This document shows positions 18,917-27,337 of a DNA stretch of 64,000 bases, piece after piece. Source of the DNA: Chitinophagaceae bacterium (GTDB taxonomy: Bacteria > Bacteroidota > Bacteroidia > Chitinophagales > Chitinophagaceae). A model generated the notes under the pieces. That model did no database searches. It worked only from the letters and a program-made list of their open reading frames with translations, and was not told the origin of the DNA. Numbering within the stretch: the stretch's first letter is position 1; each line of letters opens with the position of its first letter. The stretch spans positions 372,001 through 436,000 of the forward strand of contig JADJFD010000003.1 in NCBI GenBank assembly GCA_016708765.1, given 5' to 3'. A program made the translations under genes and the position numbers.

Positions 18917-19879
18917 ATGAAAAAATACTCAATATTGTTATTAAGCAGTGCAGTACTTTTCCTGAGCTCTTGCTTAAAAGATAAAGAGGTGGACAACAGG
19001 GTTTACGGCATTAATGGTGCTGATGAGGGCAAAATTGTAGAATTGTCTGATGCTGATGGAAACCATGGAAAAACATATGCTTTCAACTTTGAAGACAAAG
19101 CACTGGTTGTTAATGTAGTTGAAGTACGTTTAACTTCTAATGATTTACCAAAGAATGATGTTACAGTAACTTTAACTTTAGCGAATAGTGCAGCATTAGT
19201 TAATGATTGGAATGCCGCTAACGGAACCAGCTTTGTTAATATGCCAGGTAGTTTATACACAATTCCTTCTCTTACTGTTACAATTCCCGCAGGTCAGAGA
19301 AGTGCCAACTTGGTGTTGAATACAAATGCTATAAATTATGATCCTTCTACTACTTATGCATTAGGATTTAAAATTGCTTCTATTAGTGATGCCTCTTTTA
19401 CAGCTAGTGGAAATTTCAATTATATCGTTGCAACATTTGGTGCAAAGAATCAATATGATGGCCGTTACAGATTAGACTTTTGCTTTTATCATCCTGGTAT
19501 CTCTGCAGGTTATGGTTGTGCATCTACAGAAGTAGAACTACATACTATTTCTGGAAATACCGTTAAAGTTTTCTGGCCTTTATTGGGTGGTTATGCTGGC
19601 CCAATTCTTAGCGGAGCTTCGCTTAGTTATTTTGGTTCTCAAGAGCCAGCATTTACAGTATTGCCTGGTACTAATAAGGTTAATGTATATAATTCATTTG
19701 CTGGAGCTGTAACTTTTTACACAACAATTACAGCAGCATCTGGTTATGATACGAGGTACGAACCAAGCGAAAAGAAATTCTATATAAAGTATGGTTATAA
19801 CTATGATCCAGGACCAACGTTTAGTGCTGCAAACAATAGGGAGTGGACTCAGACTGCAACTTATCTTGGACCAAGATAA
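18917..19879 (+). CDS. DUF1735-domain surface lipoprotein (SusE-like position)
   Basis: The lipoprotein signal peptide MKKYSILLLSSAVLFLSSC places the lipidated Cys at residue 19. An N-terminal beta-sandwich resembling DUF1735 follows (VVEVRLTSNDLPKNDVTVTLTL, SLYTIPSLTVTIPAGQRSANLVL, YALGFKIASIS). A C-terminal half with aromatic-rich strands (YFGSQEPAFTVLPGTNKV) follows. Such proteins usually sit on the surface beside SusCD and bind the same ligand. I chose ATG 18917 because it gives a proper signal peptide; an in-frame ATG at 18890 adds nine residues. It is the last gene of the locus, and a terminator follows. Confidence 0.82.
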   Translation: MKKYSILLLSSAVLFLSSCLKDKEVDNRVYGINGADEGKIVELSDADGNHGKTYAFNFEDKALVVNVVEVRLTSNDLPKNDVTVTLTLANSAALVNDWNAANGTSFVNMPGSLYTIPSLTVTIPAGQRSANLVLNTNAINYDPSTTYALGFKIASISDASFTASGNFNYIVATFGAKNQYDGRYRLDFCFYHPGISAGYGCASTEVELHTISGNTVKVFWPLLGGYAGPILSGASLSYFGSQEPAFTVLPGTNKVNVYNSFAGAVTFYTTITAASGYDTRYEPSEKKFYIKYGYNYDPGPTFSAANNREWTQTATYLGPR

Positions 19880-19913
19880 TAAGTAAAATCAACTGCTTAT
19901 TTATATAAAAAAG

Positions 19914-19942
19914 ACTGCTTCAAATTTGGAGCAGTTTTTTTT
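19914..19942 (+). terminator. Terminator of the susC-susD-DUF1735 operon
   Basis: ACTGCTTCAAA (19914-19924) pairs with TTTGGAGCAGT (19925-19935) with one G-U, the innermost bases forming the loop, and is followed by a run of eight T. Confidence 0.85.
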
Positions 19943-20014
19943 ATAGCGATTTTTAAACAGCAATACAAAGATTCTACAGCAATAGAATTAACTTTATCGC
20001 CTTAATTAAAAATT

Positions 20015-20326
20015 ATGTCGGAGCAAAATATTCCCAACCAGCTTAATATTGAAATTTCAGAAGAAGTAGCAGAAGGCAGCTATGCCAATCTTGCGATAAT
20101 TACTCATTCTCATGCAGAGTTTGTAATAGACTTTGTGAATGTGATGCCGGGCACACCAAAGAGTAAAGTAAAGTCAAGAATCATCTTTACTCCACAACAT
20201 GCAAAACGGTTTATGAAGGCCCTGGCAGAGAATATTCAAAAATATGAATCTATAAACGGACCTATTAAGGATTTAGAAGAAGTGCAAATGCCTTTTAATT
20301 TTGGTGGGCCTACTGCTGAGGCATAA
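20015..20326 (+). CDS. DUF3467 family protein
   Basis: A small 103-aa protein without a signal peptide. It shows the DUF3467 pattern: YANLAIITHSHAEFVIDFVNVMPG, then RIIFTPQHAKRFMKALAENIQKYE, and a proline/glycine tail (FNFGGPT). The family is widespread in Bacteroidota and other bacteria and has no established function. Fewer than 80 bases separate it from the convergent radC stop. Nothing in the neighbourhood clarifies its role. Confidence 0.9.
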   Translation: MSEQNIPNQLNIEISEEVAEGSYANLAIITHSHAEFVIDFVNVMPGTPKSKVKSRIIFTPQHAKRFMKALAENIQKYESINGPIKDLEEVQMPFNFGGPTAEA

Positions 20327-20408
20327 TGTCATGCGGGTCATATAAAGTCAAAATAGTCAACAACAAAGATTTCAACTAGTGACTCATATGACCAATTTGA
20401 CTTACTCA

Positions 20409-21101
20409 CTATAGAATCCCTTCATCTGCAAAACTGAAGTGGCCATCCTCACTAACAATTACATGGTCTAGTACTGCAATATCGAGAAACTTTGCAGCTT
20501 CTTTTATTTTAACGGTGAGTTGCTCGTCGGCTCTGCTTGGCTTTAAACTGCCAGAGGGATGATTATGACAGAGAATAATATTAACAGCATCTTTTTCCAA
20601 TGCTCTTCTTAAAATAACTCTGGGGTCGGCTACTGTTCCAGTAATACCTCCCTCGCTTATTATTTCAAAATGATTGATCTTATTAGCCCGGTTTAAATAT
20701 AGTACTGCAAAAACCTCATGCCGGTAATCTTTGAGTTTAGTTTTTAAATAATCTGCTATATCGCCACTGGTTTGCATTACAGGTTTTCCTAAAGGCGCAG
20801 CTGATTGTCTTCTTCGCCCAAGCTCCAAAGCGGCAGCTATTGTAATCGCTTTTGCTTCGCCAATACCTTTAATTTTCATCAGGTCTGTAAGTGAAAGCTT
20901 GCCGAGTTCAACCAGATTGTCTTTACCTAATTTGAGTATCTCTTTAGCAAGATCTACAGCTGTTTTTTCTTTACTTCCATTATGTATCAAAATGGCAAGT
21001 AACTCTGAGTCGCTAAGGCTTTCTGCACCTTTTGTGAGTAGTTTTTCCCTTGGCCTGTCGTCTTTTGCCCATTCTTTGATTGAGTACTTGTGCTCTTGCA
21101 T
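20409..21101 (-). CDS. radC: RadC family JAB-domain protein
   Basis: It has an N-terminal helix-hairpin-helix-like region (KGAESLSDSELLAILIHNGSKEKTA, then SLTDLMKIKGIGEAKAITI) and a C-terminal JAB1/MPN-type domain. The metal ligands are visible in HNHPSGSLKPSRAD and in the preceding glutamate-containing strand. The length of 230 aa is standard. The original link to DNA repair (radC102) was later assigned to recG, so the biochemical role is unknown. Some relatives are induced in competence. It is transcribed towards DUF3467 and away from prs. Confidence 0.93.
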   Translation of the reverse strand: MQEHKYSIKEWAKDDRPREKLLTKGAESLSDSELLAILIHNGSKEKTAVDLAKEILKLGKDNLVELGKLSLTDLMKIKGIGEAKAITIAAALELGRRRQSAAPLGKPVMQTSGDIADYLKTKLKDYRHEVFAVLYLNRANKINHFEIISEGGITGTVADPRVILRRALEKDAVNIILCHNHPSGSLKPSRADEQLTVKIKEAAKFLDIAVLDHVIVSEDGHFSFADEGIL

Positions 21102-21201
21102 ACAACAAGTATAGGTAATATTTTTATTCTTTCAATACCACTTTGTGGTAGAAGTAAGCCGCCAGCAGATAACCAATATTTTAAAACCAAAATCAGTATC
21201 T

Positions 21202-21408
21202 ATGAAAACCAAATCCTTTACTTCGGCGGGCTCTTTACACCCTATACTTTTCTTTGCTGTGGTGTATGTCGTGGCTTTACTATTCTCCATTTTTATATGC
21301 TCAACCTTATTTTATAGCTGTAATGCAAAATCGGCTGATATAACTGAGCAACATTCCGTTCCATTAGAAAAACAGGAAATAGTCCACAATAATTTAGCCT
21401 TCAAATAG
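21202..21408 (+). CDS. Small single-pass membrane protein, unknown
   Basis: A 68-aa ORF starting MKTKSFTSAGSLHPILFF. One long hydrophobic helix (ILFFAVVYVVALLFSIFIC, about residues 14-32) is followed by LFYSCNAKSAD and a polar tail. The Cys after LFYS could act as a lipobox, though the helix is long for a signal peptide. I do not recognise a family. An in-frame ATG at 21145 exists, but it would add a polar leader. It precedes prs by 67 bases. The assignment rests on a plausible membrane topology only. Confidence 0.4.
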   Translation: MKTKSFTSAGSLHPILFFAVVYVVALLFSIFICSTLFYSCNAKSADITEQHSVPLEKQEIVHNNLAFK

Positions 21409-21425
21409 TCTTTTCCTTTTATTTT

Positions 21426-21458
21426 TTGCATAACACAAAATGTGAAGTGCTATCTTCG
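21426..21458 (+). promoter_or_regulatory. Candidate prs promoter
   Basis: TTG (21426-21428), 22 bases, then TATCTTCG (21451-21458). It differs from TAnnTTTG by one base and the spacer is slightly long. The prs ATG follows 17 bases downstream. Confidence 0.45.
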
Positions 21459-21475
21459 CCGCACATTTTTACGCT

Positions 21476-22423
21476 ATGCAATCAGCTAAAATATTCTCAG
21501 GAACAGGCTCTCAGCAACTGGCTGAGCAAATTTGTAAACAGTATGGAGCCAAGCTCGGAAAGGTTAATATTCAACGGTTTAGCGACGGAGAAATAAGCCC
21601 AATTTTTCTTGAAAGTGTAAGAGGGGACTATGTTTTCCTTGTACAGAGTACTTTTTCACCTGCAGAAAATCTTATGGAGCTTTTGTTGATGATTGATGCC
21701 GCCAGAAGAGCTTCTGCCGACAAAGTAATTGCCGTTATTCCTTACTATGGTTATGCCCGTCAAGACAGAAAAGACAGGCCAAGAGTAGCCATTGGCAGTA
21801 AACTGGTAGCCAACATGTTAGTTGCAGCTGGAGCCGACAGGGTAATTACAATGGATCTTCATGCCCCGCAAATTCAGGGCTATTTTGATATTCCAGTAGA
21901 CCATCTGGACAGCCACGCAGTTTTTATCCCTTACATAGAGAATCTGAGACTGGAAAACCTTACCTTTGCCGCCCCCGATGTGGGAGCAACAAACCGCATC
22001 AGGGAAATAGCCAGCTACTTTAATGCTGAAATGGTAATCTGTGATAAGCATAGAAAGAGAGCCAACGAGATTGCAAGCATGGTAGTAATAGGAGATGTAA
22101 CGGGGAAAGATATTGTGATAATTGACGACATCTGCGATACTGGAGGTACACTAGCAAAAAGTGCAGGTCTTTTAAAAGAGAAAGGAGCAAGATCGGTAAG
22201 AGCATTAATTACGCATCCGGTATTAAGTGGGAAAGCATACGAGAATATAGAGAATAGTGTGCTGGAAGAATTAATAGTGTGTGATACCATACCGGTAAAA
22301 AAGGAAAGTTCGAAGATCAAAGTGCTAAGTGTAGCAGAACTTTTCGCCGTTGCCATTCGCAATGCTTATGAAAACAAGAGTATAACAAGTCTCTTTATAC
22401 ATTCGCAACGCAGAGATAAGTAA
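21476..22423 (+). CDS. prs: Ribose-phosphate pyrophosphokinase
   Basis: It makes PRPP from ribose-5-phosphate and ATP for nucleotide, histidine and tryptophan synthesis. The family motifs are in order: FSDGEISPIFLESVRG, the ATP loop YARQDRKDRPRVAIGSKLVA, DLHAPQIQGYFDIPVDHL and the PRPP-binding IVIIDDICDTGGTL. The length of 315 aa is normal. It is followed after 19 bases by rplY, and prs-rplY(-pth) is a common bacterial arrangement. Confidence 0.97.
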   Translation: MQSAKIFSGTGSQQLAEQICKQYGAKLGKVNIQRFSDGEISPIFLESVRGDYVFLVQSTFSPAENLMELLLMIDAARRASADKVIAVIPYYGYARQDRKDRPRVAIGSKLVANMLVAAGADRVITMDLHAPQIQGYFDIPVDHLDSHAVFIPYIENLRLENLTFAAPDVGATNRIREIASYFNAEMVICDKHRKRANEIASMVVIGDVTGKDIVIIDDICDTGGTLAKSAGLLKEKGARSVRALITHPVLSGKAYENIENSVLEELIVCDTIPVKKESSKIKVLSVAELFAVAIRNAYENKSITSLFIHSQRRDK

Positions 22424-22442
22424 ACATTTAAACAACATAACA

Positions 22443-23075
22443 ATGAAATCAATTACAATCGAAGGACAACTGAGGACCGGATTCGGCAAAGGCGCCAGCC
22501 GACAACTCCGCTCTCAGGAACTTGTGCCTGGTGTAATTTATGGCGGTGAAAAGGAGATCAGTTTTTCTGCTCCTCTTGCAGCTTTTAAACCACTGGTGTA
22601 CACACCCAGCTTTCAAATAGCTGAAGTAGTATTGGACGGAACAACTTACAGAACTATTCTAAAAGATTTGCAGTTTGATAAAACAACTGACACATTAATT
22701 CACATTGATTTGCTGGAACTAACTGCTGGTAAAAAAGTAGTTGCAGATATTCCTCTGAAATTTGTAGGAGCATCCAAAGGTGTAAAAGAAGGTGGTAAGT
22801 TGGTTACTAAAATGAAATCATTGAAAGTAAAGACTTTGCCAAAGCATTTAAAAGAGCAGATTGAAGTTAATATTGACAGTCTTGAATTAAACGGAAATAT
22901 CCGTGTAGAAGATGTGGTTGTGGAAAATTATGAGATACTAAATTCTCCAAGAATTCCAATTGCATCTGTAGTATTAACAAGACAGTTGAAGCAAGAAGAA
23001 GCTGCTGCTACACCTGCGGCCGGCGCTGCTGCACCTGCTGCTGCTGCTGCACCTGCTGCCGCAGTAAAAAAGTAA
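22443..23075 (+). CDS. rplY: 50S ribosomal protein L25/general stress protein Ctc
   Basis: L25 binds 5S rRNA in the large subunit. The N-terminal L25 domain (ITIEGQLRTGFGKGASRQLRSQELVPGVIYGG) is followed by the beta-rich TL5/Ctc C-terminal domain (KVVADIPLKFVGASKGVKEGG, LPKHLKEQIEVNIDSL). A low-complexity tail of Ala-Ala-Pro repeats ends in VKK. The length of 210 aa is normal for the long form. It is co-transcribed with prs and followed by a strong terminator. The GC-rich alanine tail is a simple repeat that can vary in length between strains. Confidence 0.95.
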   Translation: MKSITIEGQLRTGFGKGASRQLRSQELVPGVIYGGEKEISFSAPLAAFKPLVYTPSFQIAEVVLDGTTYRTILKDLQFDKTTDTLIHIDLLELTAGKKVVADIPLKFVGASKGVKEGGKLVTKMKSLKVKTLPKHLKEQIEVNIDSLELNGNIRVEDVVVENYEILNSPRIPIASVVLTRQLKQEEAAATPAAGAAAPAAAAAPAAAVKK

Positions 23076-23094
23076 TATTTTTTAACTTAATAAC

Positions 23095-23127
23095 GACCCG
23101 TCTGGCCCTAAGCGAGACGGGTCTTTT
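23095..23127 (+). terminator. Terminator of prs-rplY
   Basis: GACCCGTCT (23095-23103) pairs with AGACGGGTC (23115-23123), loop of 11 bases, followed by TTTT. Confidence 0.85.
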
Positions 23128-23229
23128 AATTAGTGAACAAATTGAAAAGCCACTTTAAAGATTCAACAATCAATTTCATTAATTAAAATAATTATATTGA
23201 GTATTTAATAAATGCAATAAAAAATACGA

Positions 23230-23805
23230 ATGAAATTTTTAATTGCCGGTTTGGGAAATATTGGTGATGATTATGCTCACACTAGGCACAATATCGGGTT
23301 TGATGTAGTGAATGCCTTTGTGCAAAAACACAAAGGCGAATTCAGGGTTGGAAGACTTGCCTATGTGGCAGAGATAAAATGGAAAGGAAAGACTTTTGTT
23401 TGTATTTGTCCAACTACTTACATGAACCTGAGTGGGAAAGCTGTTAAGTACTGGATGGACAAAGAGAAAATATCGGTTGAGAATATATTTGTGATTGTTG
23501 ATGATCTGGCTTTGCCGCTTAATAAAATTAGAGTACGGCCAACAGGCAGCCCTGCAGGCCATAATGGGCTGAAAAGTATTCAGGAAGTGCTGGGTACGGC
23601 CGATTACCCAAAGCTTAGGTTTGGAATTGGAAGCGACTTTGCCAAAGGCTACCAATCTGATTTTGTGTTGGGTAAGTGGAGTAAAGACGAAACTCCGATG
23701 GTGAAGTTGAAAATAGAGAAGTCAGTTGAAACTATCGAGACATTTGCCACTCAAGGAATTGCGACTGCAATGAATCTGGTAAATAATCAGGTCTTTTCGC
23801 TATGA
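23230..23805 (+). CDS. pth: Peptidyl-tRNA hydrolase
   Basis: Pth recycles tRNA from prematurely released peptidyl-tRNA. Visible signatures are GLGNIGDDYAHTRHNIGFDVV (with the catalytic His in TRHNIGF), TYMNLSGKAV, the DDLALPLNKIRVR loop with its Asp, and GSPAGHNGLKSI. The length of 191 aa matches the family. It lies behind prs and rplY but after their terminator, so it probably has its own promoter in the 155-base gap. Confidence 0.96.
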   Translation: MKFLIAGLGNIGDDYAHTRHNIGFDVVNAFVQKHKGEFRVGRLAYVAEIKWKGKTFVCICPTTYMNLSGKAVKYWMDKEKISVENIFVIVDDLALPLNKIRVRPTGSPAGHNGLKSIQEVLGTADYPKLRFGIGSDFAKGYQSDFVLGKWSKDETPMVKLKIEKSVETIETFATQGIATAMNLVNNQVFSL

Positions 23806-23834
23806 TTAATCAGATTGATTACTTACTTTAGCTG

Positions 23835-23888
23835 TCCCGACTAATTTTTCCTCTGGCAAACCTTACTGTATCGGGAACAAAGGTTTGC
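23835..23888. other. Interlocking inverted repeats (possible RNA pseudoknot) in the pth-FAH gap
   Basis: TCCCGA (23835-23840) can pair with TCGGGA (23871-23876). GCAAACCTT (23856-23864) can pair with AAGGTTTGC (23880-23888). The two stems interlock as in an H-type pseudoknot. It matches no riboswitch class that I recognise, and it ends about 100 bases before the next start codon. Confidence 0.35.
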
Positions 23889-23984
23889 AAAATCCAATCA
23901 ACTTATCGAAGCCAATGAATACTTGTGATGAACAACCACAAGGGAATGTATCCAAAGTATTTAATTAAAAACACCACCTTTTTT

Positions 23985-24596
23985 ATGAAGATTTTTTGTG
24001 TTGGCCGAAACTATGCAGCTCATGCTGCTGAACTGGGAAACGAAGTTCCTGATGAGCCGGTAATTTTTATGAAGCCTAAAAGTGCTTTGCTACAACCGCA
24101 TACACCTTTTTATTACCCAGAGTTTACTAACGAATTGCACTATGAATGTGAGATGGTACTTCGTATTTGTAAGAATGGCAAATATGTTCAGGAAAAATTC
24201 GCAGGCAAATATTATGATGCCATCACAACTGGTATTGACTTTACTGCCCGTGATATTCAAAAAGAGTTAAAAGAAAAAGGCCTTCCTTGGGAAAAAGCGA
24301 AGGCTTGGGACAACTCAGCTGTTGTTGGTAAATGGATACCGATTGCTAATATCAAAAATAAAAAAGACATAAACTTCTGCATGTATAAGAATAAGGAACT
24401 GGTGCAGCAAGGAAATTCAAGTTTAATGATTCATAGTTTCGATGAAATTGTGGCTTATATTTCAAATTATTTTTCAATAAATATTGGCGACTTGATTTTT
24501 ACAGGAACACCGGCTGGAGTAGGAGAAGCGGTGGTTGGCGACGAGTTGGAAGGATTCATTGAAGATGAAAGTCTATTTACAATGGAAGTGAAATAA
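23985..24596 (+). CDS. Fumarylacetoacetate hydrolase-family protein
   Basis: A 203-aa single-domain FAH protein. The start MKIFCVGRNYAAHAAELGNE and VIFMKPKSALLQP carry the family fold. The metal ligands are in ELHYECEMVLRI (E..E..E type) and in TTGIDFTARDIQ, followed by WDNSAVVGKW and GTPAGVGEAVVGD. Members hydrolyse or decarboxylate acylpyruvates and related diketo acids (FahD1/YcgM type); the exact substrate is unknown. I chose ATG 23985 because homology starts there; an in-frame ATG at 23925 adds 20 unrelated residues. A terminator follows. Confidence 0.9.
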   Translation: MKIFCVGRNYAAHAAELGNEVPDEPVIFMKPKSALLQPHTPFYYPEFTNELHYECEMVLRICKNGKYVQEKFAGKYYDAITTGIDFTARDIQKELKEKGLPWEKAKAWDNSAVVGKWIPIANIKNKKDINFCMYKNKELVQQGNSSLMIHSFDEIVAYISNYFSINIGDLIFTGTPAGVGEAVVGDELEGFIEDESLFTMEVK

Positions 24597-24657
24597 TCAA
24601 TTATTTATTATATGCCTGCATGGTTAATTTAGCAGGAGCCAATACTAACTGCAACAG

Positions 24658-24688
24658 AAAGCCATTCGTAAAACGGATGGCTTTTCTT
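24658..24688 (+). terminator. Terminator after the FAH-family gene
   Basis: AAAGCCATTCGT (24658-24669) pairs with ACGGATGGCTTT (24673-24684), with one G-U pair and a 3-base loop, followed by further T-rich sequence. Confidence 0.8.
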
Positions 24689-24719
24689 TTCTCAAGGGCA
24701 TTGCTTTACCTTAAATTTG
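24689..24719 (+). promoter_or_regulatory. Candidate promoter of the E1 gene
   Basis: TAAATTTG (24712-24719) matches the TAnnTTTG -7 consensus. A weak TTC lies 20 bases upstream at 24689-24691. The E1 ATG follows 22 bases later. Confidence 0.4.
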
Positions 24720-24741
24720 CCACTACCATTGTTTGCAATAA

Positions 24742-26808
24742 ATGATTGACACTACTATACTATTGAAGGCATACCGCATGATGAGCCAGGTGAAGGCGAT
24801 GGCAGAGACGTATGAGGCCAATCGTTCAGTTTGCAAATATGTTCATTCTACTTCAAGAGGACATGAAGCCATTCAACTAGCAACTGCTTTTCAATTACAG
24901 CCATATGATTTTGTAAGTCCATATTACAGAGATGAAAGTATCATCATGGGTATCGGCTTTACACCTTATGAACAAATGCTTCAGTTGCTGGCAAAAGGCA
25001 ATGATATATTTACTGGTGGCAGAGAATATTATTCGCATCCAAATTATAATGGTGATGATAAGCCTACAATGATTCATCAGAGTAGTGCAACAGGTATGCA
25101 AGCCATTCCAACAACTGGATTGGCACAAGGTGTTCAATATTTGGAAAATCATTTATCGGGAAGATTAAAAAAAGGTTCCAATGGCGAATTGCCAATTGTA
25201 ATTTGTTCGCTTGGCGATGCAAGTATTACGGAAGGGGAAGTGAGTGAGGCATTTCAATTTGCGGTGCTGAAACAATTACCGATTATTTATTTAGTACAGG
25301 ATAATGACTGGGGTATTAGTGTGACAGCCGATGAAGCAAGAGCCATGAATGCTTTTGAATTTGCTGCTGGTTTTAAAGGGATGAATCGGGTGCAAGTTGA
25401 TGGCAGTGATTTTGAAGCTTCTTATTCGGTGATGAAAGATGTTTGTGAATTTGTTCGTAGAGAAAGAAAACCTTATCTCGTTCATGCACAGGTTCCATTA
25501 TTAGGACATCATACAAGCGGCGTAAGAAAAGAATTTTATAGAAGCGACGATGATTGGGCAAAACATGAAGAACATGATCCCAATCCAAAACTCAGAAAGA
25601 AATTAATAGAGAGAAATGTAAGTGAAGAAATAATAGCTGAGGTCGAAAAAGAAGCTGCTGAATTAGTAGCGGCAGATTTTGCAAAAGCAGTTGCTGCACC
25701 AGACCCAGACCCTTCAACAATCGAGGATCATATATTTGCTCCAACACTTGTAACAGAAGAAAAAGGGGAAAGAAGCCCTGCGGGAAAAGAAAAAGTAGTC
25801 ATGGTCGATGCTGCTTTATTTGCAGTGAGAGAATTAATGGAAAAACATCCTGAAGCAATTTTATACGGACAGGATGTAGGTAAAAGACTCGGTGGTGTAT
25901 TCCGCGAAGCAGCAACATTGGGAGAAATGTTTGGCGACCATAGAGTGTTTAATACGGCTATTCAGGAAGCTTATGTTGTCGGCTCTACTGTTGGTATGAG
26001 TGCTGTTGGATTAAAACCAATTGTAGAAGTTCAGTTTGCCGATTATATTTATCCGGGCTTTAATCAATTGGTAACGGAAGTTTCTAAAAGTTGTTACTTG
26101 AGTTGTGGTAAGTTTCCGGTGTCTATGATTTTAAGAGTACCAATCGGTGCTTACGGTGGTGGCGGTCCTTATCATAGTGGTAGTGTGGAAACAACAGTTC
26201 TTTCTATCAAAGGAATTAAAGTAGCTTATCCTTCCAATGCGGCAGATATGAAAGGATTGATGAAAGCCGCTTATTATGATCCCAATCCGGTAGTGATGCT
26301 GGAGCATAAAGGATTGTACTGGAGCAAAGTACCGGGAACAGAAGATGCGAAAACACCTGAACCATCTAAAGATTATATACTGCCGTTTGGAAAAGCTAAT
26401 ATTATAGTCAATGCTTCTGTTGAAGCTATTGAAAGCGGCGAAAGTTGTGTAGTGATAACTTATGGAATGGGAGTGTATTGGGCAAAAGCTGCCGCGAAAC
26501 AATTTAATCAACAGGTGGAAATAGTTGACCTGCGGACTTTATATCCATTGGATGAAGAATTAATTTTTGAACGAGTAAAGGCACATGGAAAATGTTTAGT
26601 GCTTACGGAGGAACAACAAAATAATTCTTTTGCTGAAGCATTAGCCGGAAGAATTTCTAAAAACTGTTTTCAATCATTAGATGCGGCAGTGGAAGTGTTT
26701 GGAGCTTTAAATACTCCTGCTGTACCAATGAATATGGGATTGGAGAAGGCGATGTTGCCGGATGGGGAAAAAGTTGTCGTTGTATTAAACCTATTACTTA
26801 ATTCCTAA
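24742..26808 (+). CDS. 2-oxoacid (branched-chain type) dehydrogenase E1, fused alpha and beta subunits
   Basis: E1 decarboxylates a 2-oxoacid using thiamine diphosphate and passes the acyl group to E2 lipoamide. Residues 1 to about 330 are the alpha part: SRGHEAIQLATAFQL, then the ThDP-binding GDASITEGEVSEAFQFA with VQDNDWGIS. Residues from about 350 are the beta part: ALFAVRELMEKHPEAILYGQDVG, FADYIYPGFNQLVTEVSK, RVPIGAYGGGGPYHSGSVE and VDLRTLYPLDEELI. Fused E1 of about 690 aa is usual in Bacteroidota and is generally annotated as 2-oxoisovalerate dehydrogenase. The E2 and E3 genes are not nearby, so the substrate cannot be fixed from the context. Confidence 0.93.
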   Translation: MIDTTILLKAYRMMSQVKAMAETYEANRSVCKYVHSTSRGHEAIQLATAFQLQPYDFVSPYYRDESIIMGIGFTPYEQMLQLLAKGNDIFTGGREYYSHPNYNGDDKPTMIHQSSATGMQAIPTTGLAQGVQYLENHLSGRLKKGSNGELPIVICSLGDASITEGEVSEAFQFAVLKQLPIIYLVQDNDWGISVTADEARAMNAFEFAAGFKGMNRVQVDGSDFEASYSVMKDVCEFVRRERKPYLVHAQVPLLGHHTSGVRKEFYRSDDDWAKHEEHDPNPKLRKKLIERNVSEEIIAEVEKEAAELVAADFAKAVAAPDPDPSTIEDHIFAPTLVTEEKGERSPAGKEKVVMVDAALFAVRELMEKHPEAILYGQDVGKRLGGVFREAATLGEMFGDHRVFNTAIQEAYVVGSTVGMSAVGLKPIVEVQFADYIYPGFNQLVTEVSKSCYLSCGKFPVSMILRVPIGAYGGGGPYHSGSVETTVLSIKGIKVAYPSNAADMKGLMKAAYYDPNPVVMLEHKGLYWSKVPGTEDAKTPEPSKDYILPFGKANIIVNASVEAIESGESCVVITYGMGVYWAKAAAKQFNQQVEIVDLRTLYPLDEELIFERVKAHGKCLVLTEEQQNNSFAEALAGRISKNCFQSLDAAVEVFGALNTPAVPMNMGLEKAMLPDGEKVVVVLNLLLNS

Positions 26809-26882
26809 TTACTACTTTAGGGCTAAAGCCTTTGAACTTTGATACCAATAAACTCGACACTAAGGTTGGTTTATTGACAATA

Positions 26883-27332
26883 TCAGTCTTTTTTATTTCC
26901 TGAATAGTTAATTATTTTCAATTGATTTATTGCGATAATTGCTCCAACGATGGAGAATATTAATATGATAACTAATAAGGCCACAGCAAAATTACTATTG
27001 GAATCGTTTCTTATCTCCTCATTGTATGCTACTATAAAAGAAAAAATCAAGAATACAAGTGCAATGAAGAAAGCTATACCTGAGACTAAATACCATCTTC
27101 TTAGTTTTTTCCAGGTTGTTTGTTGAGGCAGTCGCCTAGAAATAAACAGAAGGTTTAAAATACAATTTATAATTATTACGATAAAGCTAAGAATTATTGG
27201 AATAAGTGGAGAAAGGTTTTCGTCTGATGAAACATCTTCAATTGTAAAGCGGAGCATAGTTACAGAAAGCAGTAAGATAACTGCCAGCATAAGACAATTT
27301 GCAACAACAAAGAAGAATTTATTTAATGGCAT
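26883..27332 (-). CDS. Small four-helix membrane protein, unknown
   Basis: 149 aa with four predicted membrane helices: FFFVVANCLMLAVILLLSV, LIPIILSFIVIIINCILNL, YLVSGIAFFIALVFLIFSF and FAVALLVIILIFSIVGAII. Short charged loops separate them. It starts only five bases after the aspS stop on the same strand, so it is probably translated from the aspS mRNA. I recognise no family or motif. Conservation next to aspS in related genomes would be needed to suggest a link. Confidence 0.7.
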   Translation of the reverse strand: MPLNKFFFVVANCLMLAVILLLSVTMLRFTIEDVSSDENLSPLIPIILSFIVIIINCILNLLFISRRLPQQTTWKKLRRWYLVSGIAFFIALVFLIFSFIVAYNEEIRNDSNSNFAVALLVIILIFSIVGAIIAINQLKIINYSGNKKD

Positions 27333-27337
27333 TTTGT

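Noticed and set aside
22990..23070. GC-rich Ala/Pro repeat as a possible tandem-repeat element
   Set aside because: It is the normal alanine-rich tail of ribosomal protein L25.
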